Assembly: GCF_009455625.1 (NCBI RefSeq)
Contig: NZ_QPEQ01000002.1
Span: 1 to 64,000 of the forward strand
Length of the DNA: 64,000 nt
Source of the DNA: Paraburkholderia bonniea
Lineage (GTDB): Bacteria > Pseudomonadota > Gammaproteobacteria > Burkholderiales > Burkholderiaceae
Direction: 5' to 3'
Shown: in pieces, positions 63,426-64,000 of the stretch
How positions within the stretch are numbered: position 1 is the stretch's first letter
How the letters are laid out: each line of letters begins with the position of its first letter
Translations under genes and position numbers: made by a program
Notes under the pieces: generated by a model
Databases searched by the model: none
Told to the model about the DNA's origin: nothing
Seen by the model: the letters and a program-made list of their open reading frames with translations, nothing else

Positions 63426-64000
63426 ATGTTACGAAATTGCATTCTTTTCGTGCCTTCTTCATCTATGTCCTGGGATTTCGCGCTCTTTGTGCGCAAAGGT
63501 TGCAACTCTTCTGCTAGTGCCCCGGGCCTGACCGGAGCGCCCCCGTTGCTCACCCCCCGGGTGACGCTCCCGCAGATCATCGAACCCAAGGCGCTGTCGT
63601 CGCAACAGGTTTTGCCATCGGTGTTTCAGCATCTTTACGCCACTGATTGGGACAACATTTGCACCGCGGTGCTTGACGGTAAAGAGCAAGTGCTGCGGGG
63701 CTACATTCCTGGCGCGAATTTGTACCAGCTGGAGGATGGCCGCTGGGTCATCGACGGGCTACCTTCGCTCCACTGGCTGATGCGATCGTTGCCTGAGACC
63801 CTGGGGCGCGGTCTGGTCGATCTCCTGGCGAACCGGGCGAGGGCCAAAAATGAGCCGGTTGGCGCGGCGCTGTATCAATTCCTTCGTGCCAGTGAGCCCT
63901 ACCAGCATCGGCGCGGAGATTTGACTTGGGCATTGCTGGAGGGCGGTTGCGCTTTCACTCGGGAGCAAGGCGGTGAGTTGGTGCTCCTGGCCGCCCGGTC
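63426..64000 (+). CDS. Partial hypothetical protein, cut by the window end
   Basis: A frame open to the last base encodes at least 191 residues from ATG 63426 (or 178 from ATG 63465). It includes VFQHLYATDWDNICTAVLDG, GYIPGANLYQLEDGRWVIDG and LTWALLEGGCAFTREQGGEL. The last segment resembles the ankyrin-like helix pair of the 56786 protein (ITQALLKAGGFVPSHRTLEL). No ribosome-binding site is obvious for either start. GC-rich with normal codon use, so it appears to be a real gene. No family is recognised. Confidence 0.65.
   Translation, partial: MLRNCILFVPSSSMSWDFALFVRKGCNSSASAPGLTGAPPLLTPRVTLPQIIEPKALSSQQVLPSVFQHLYATDWDNICTAVLDGKEQVLRGYIPGANLYQLEDGRWVIDGLPSLHWLMRSLPETLGRGLVDLLANRARAKNEPVGAALYQFLRASEPYQHRRGDLTWALLEGGCAFTREQGGELVLLAAR

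Noticed and set aside
63266..63589. Minus-strand 107-codon frame near the end
   Set aside because: It overlaps antisense the better-supported plus-strand gene that runs off the window.

Overview
The window looks like the start of a secondary (chromosome-2-type) replicon of a Burkholderiaceae bacterium. It opens exactly on the ATG of a plasmid-type replication initiator gene, followed by parB and parA. Two palindromes, TTTATGCGCATAAA, match what I recall as the Burkholderia chromosome-2 parS site. Most genes are GC-rich and typical of Burkholderia: hopanoid synthesis, ergothioneine synthesis, cstA with its small partner, mlaA, and a RIO-type kinase. Several AT-rich islands carry lineage-specific genes, including ankyrin proteins and tandem-repeat proteins, which suggests a host-associated bacterium, perhaps a Mycetohabitans-like endosymbiont. 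The species is inference.

Layout. 1-3.5 kb: repA, parB, parA, parS sites and an AT-rich stretch. 3.5-8.8 kb: ArsC-like reductase, small protein, FMN reductase, stress protein and hybrid histidine kinase. 9-14 kb: tightly coupled hopanoid operon hpnD-hpnE-shc-hpnG behind a leader with an extended -10 promoter and a terminator-like hairpin. 14-23 kb: RIO kinase, an S8 protease homologue lacking its catalytic serine, an Ivy lysozyme inhibitor, an AT-rich CDP-diacylglycerol diphosphatase, a soluble chemoreceptor-like protein, egtD and egtB. 23.5-31.3 kb: a segmental tandem duplication with four paralogous genes of unknown function, two of them broken at poly-G tracts, separated by relics of thiE and of the first paralogue. 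31.3-36.6 kb: thiE-like, mlaA, hpnN, and divergent hpnM. 36.6-41.5 kb: cstA, ybdD-like and two acyltransferases. 41.9-50.6 kb: hpnH-ispH, hpnC-hpnB, an ankyrin gene with an apparent frameshift, a lytic transglycosylase, hpnA and acylphosphatase. 50.6-56.6 kb: Mpo1-like protein, ankyrin protein, endonuclease, Rieske oxygenase and VOC protein. 56.8-64 kb: unknown large proteins, two of which are paralogues with TALE-like helical repeats; one carries six 83-residue repeats with a CxCxxC motif. An unfinished gene runs off the end.

How the genes work together. HpnC, HpnD and HpnE make squalene; squalene-hopene cyclase makes hopene; HpnH and HpnG extend it; HpnA and HpnB are head-group associated; HpnN and HpnM are linked to hopanoid or lipid trafficking, next to the lipid-asymmetry lipoprotein MlaA. 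IspH beside hpnH supplies isoprenoid precursors. The AT-rich genes, the Ivy inhibitor and the inactive protease homologue are the candidate host-interaction or otherwise undescribed part. Nothing in the window proves that they are secreted.
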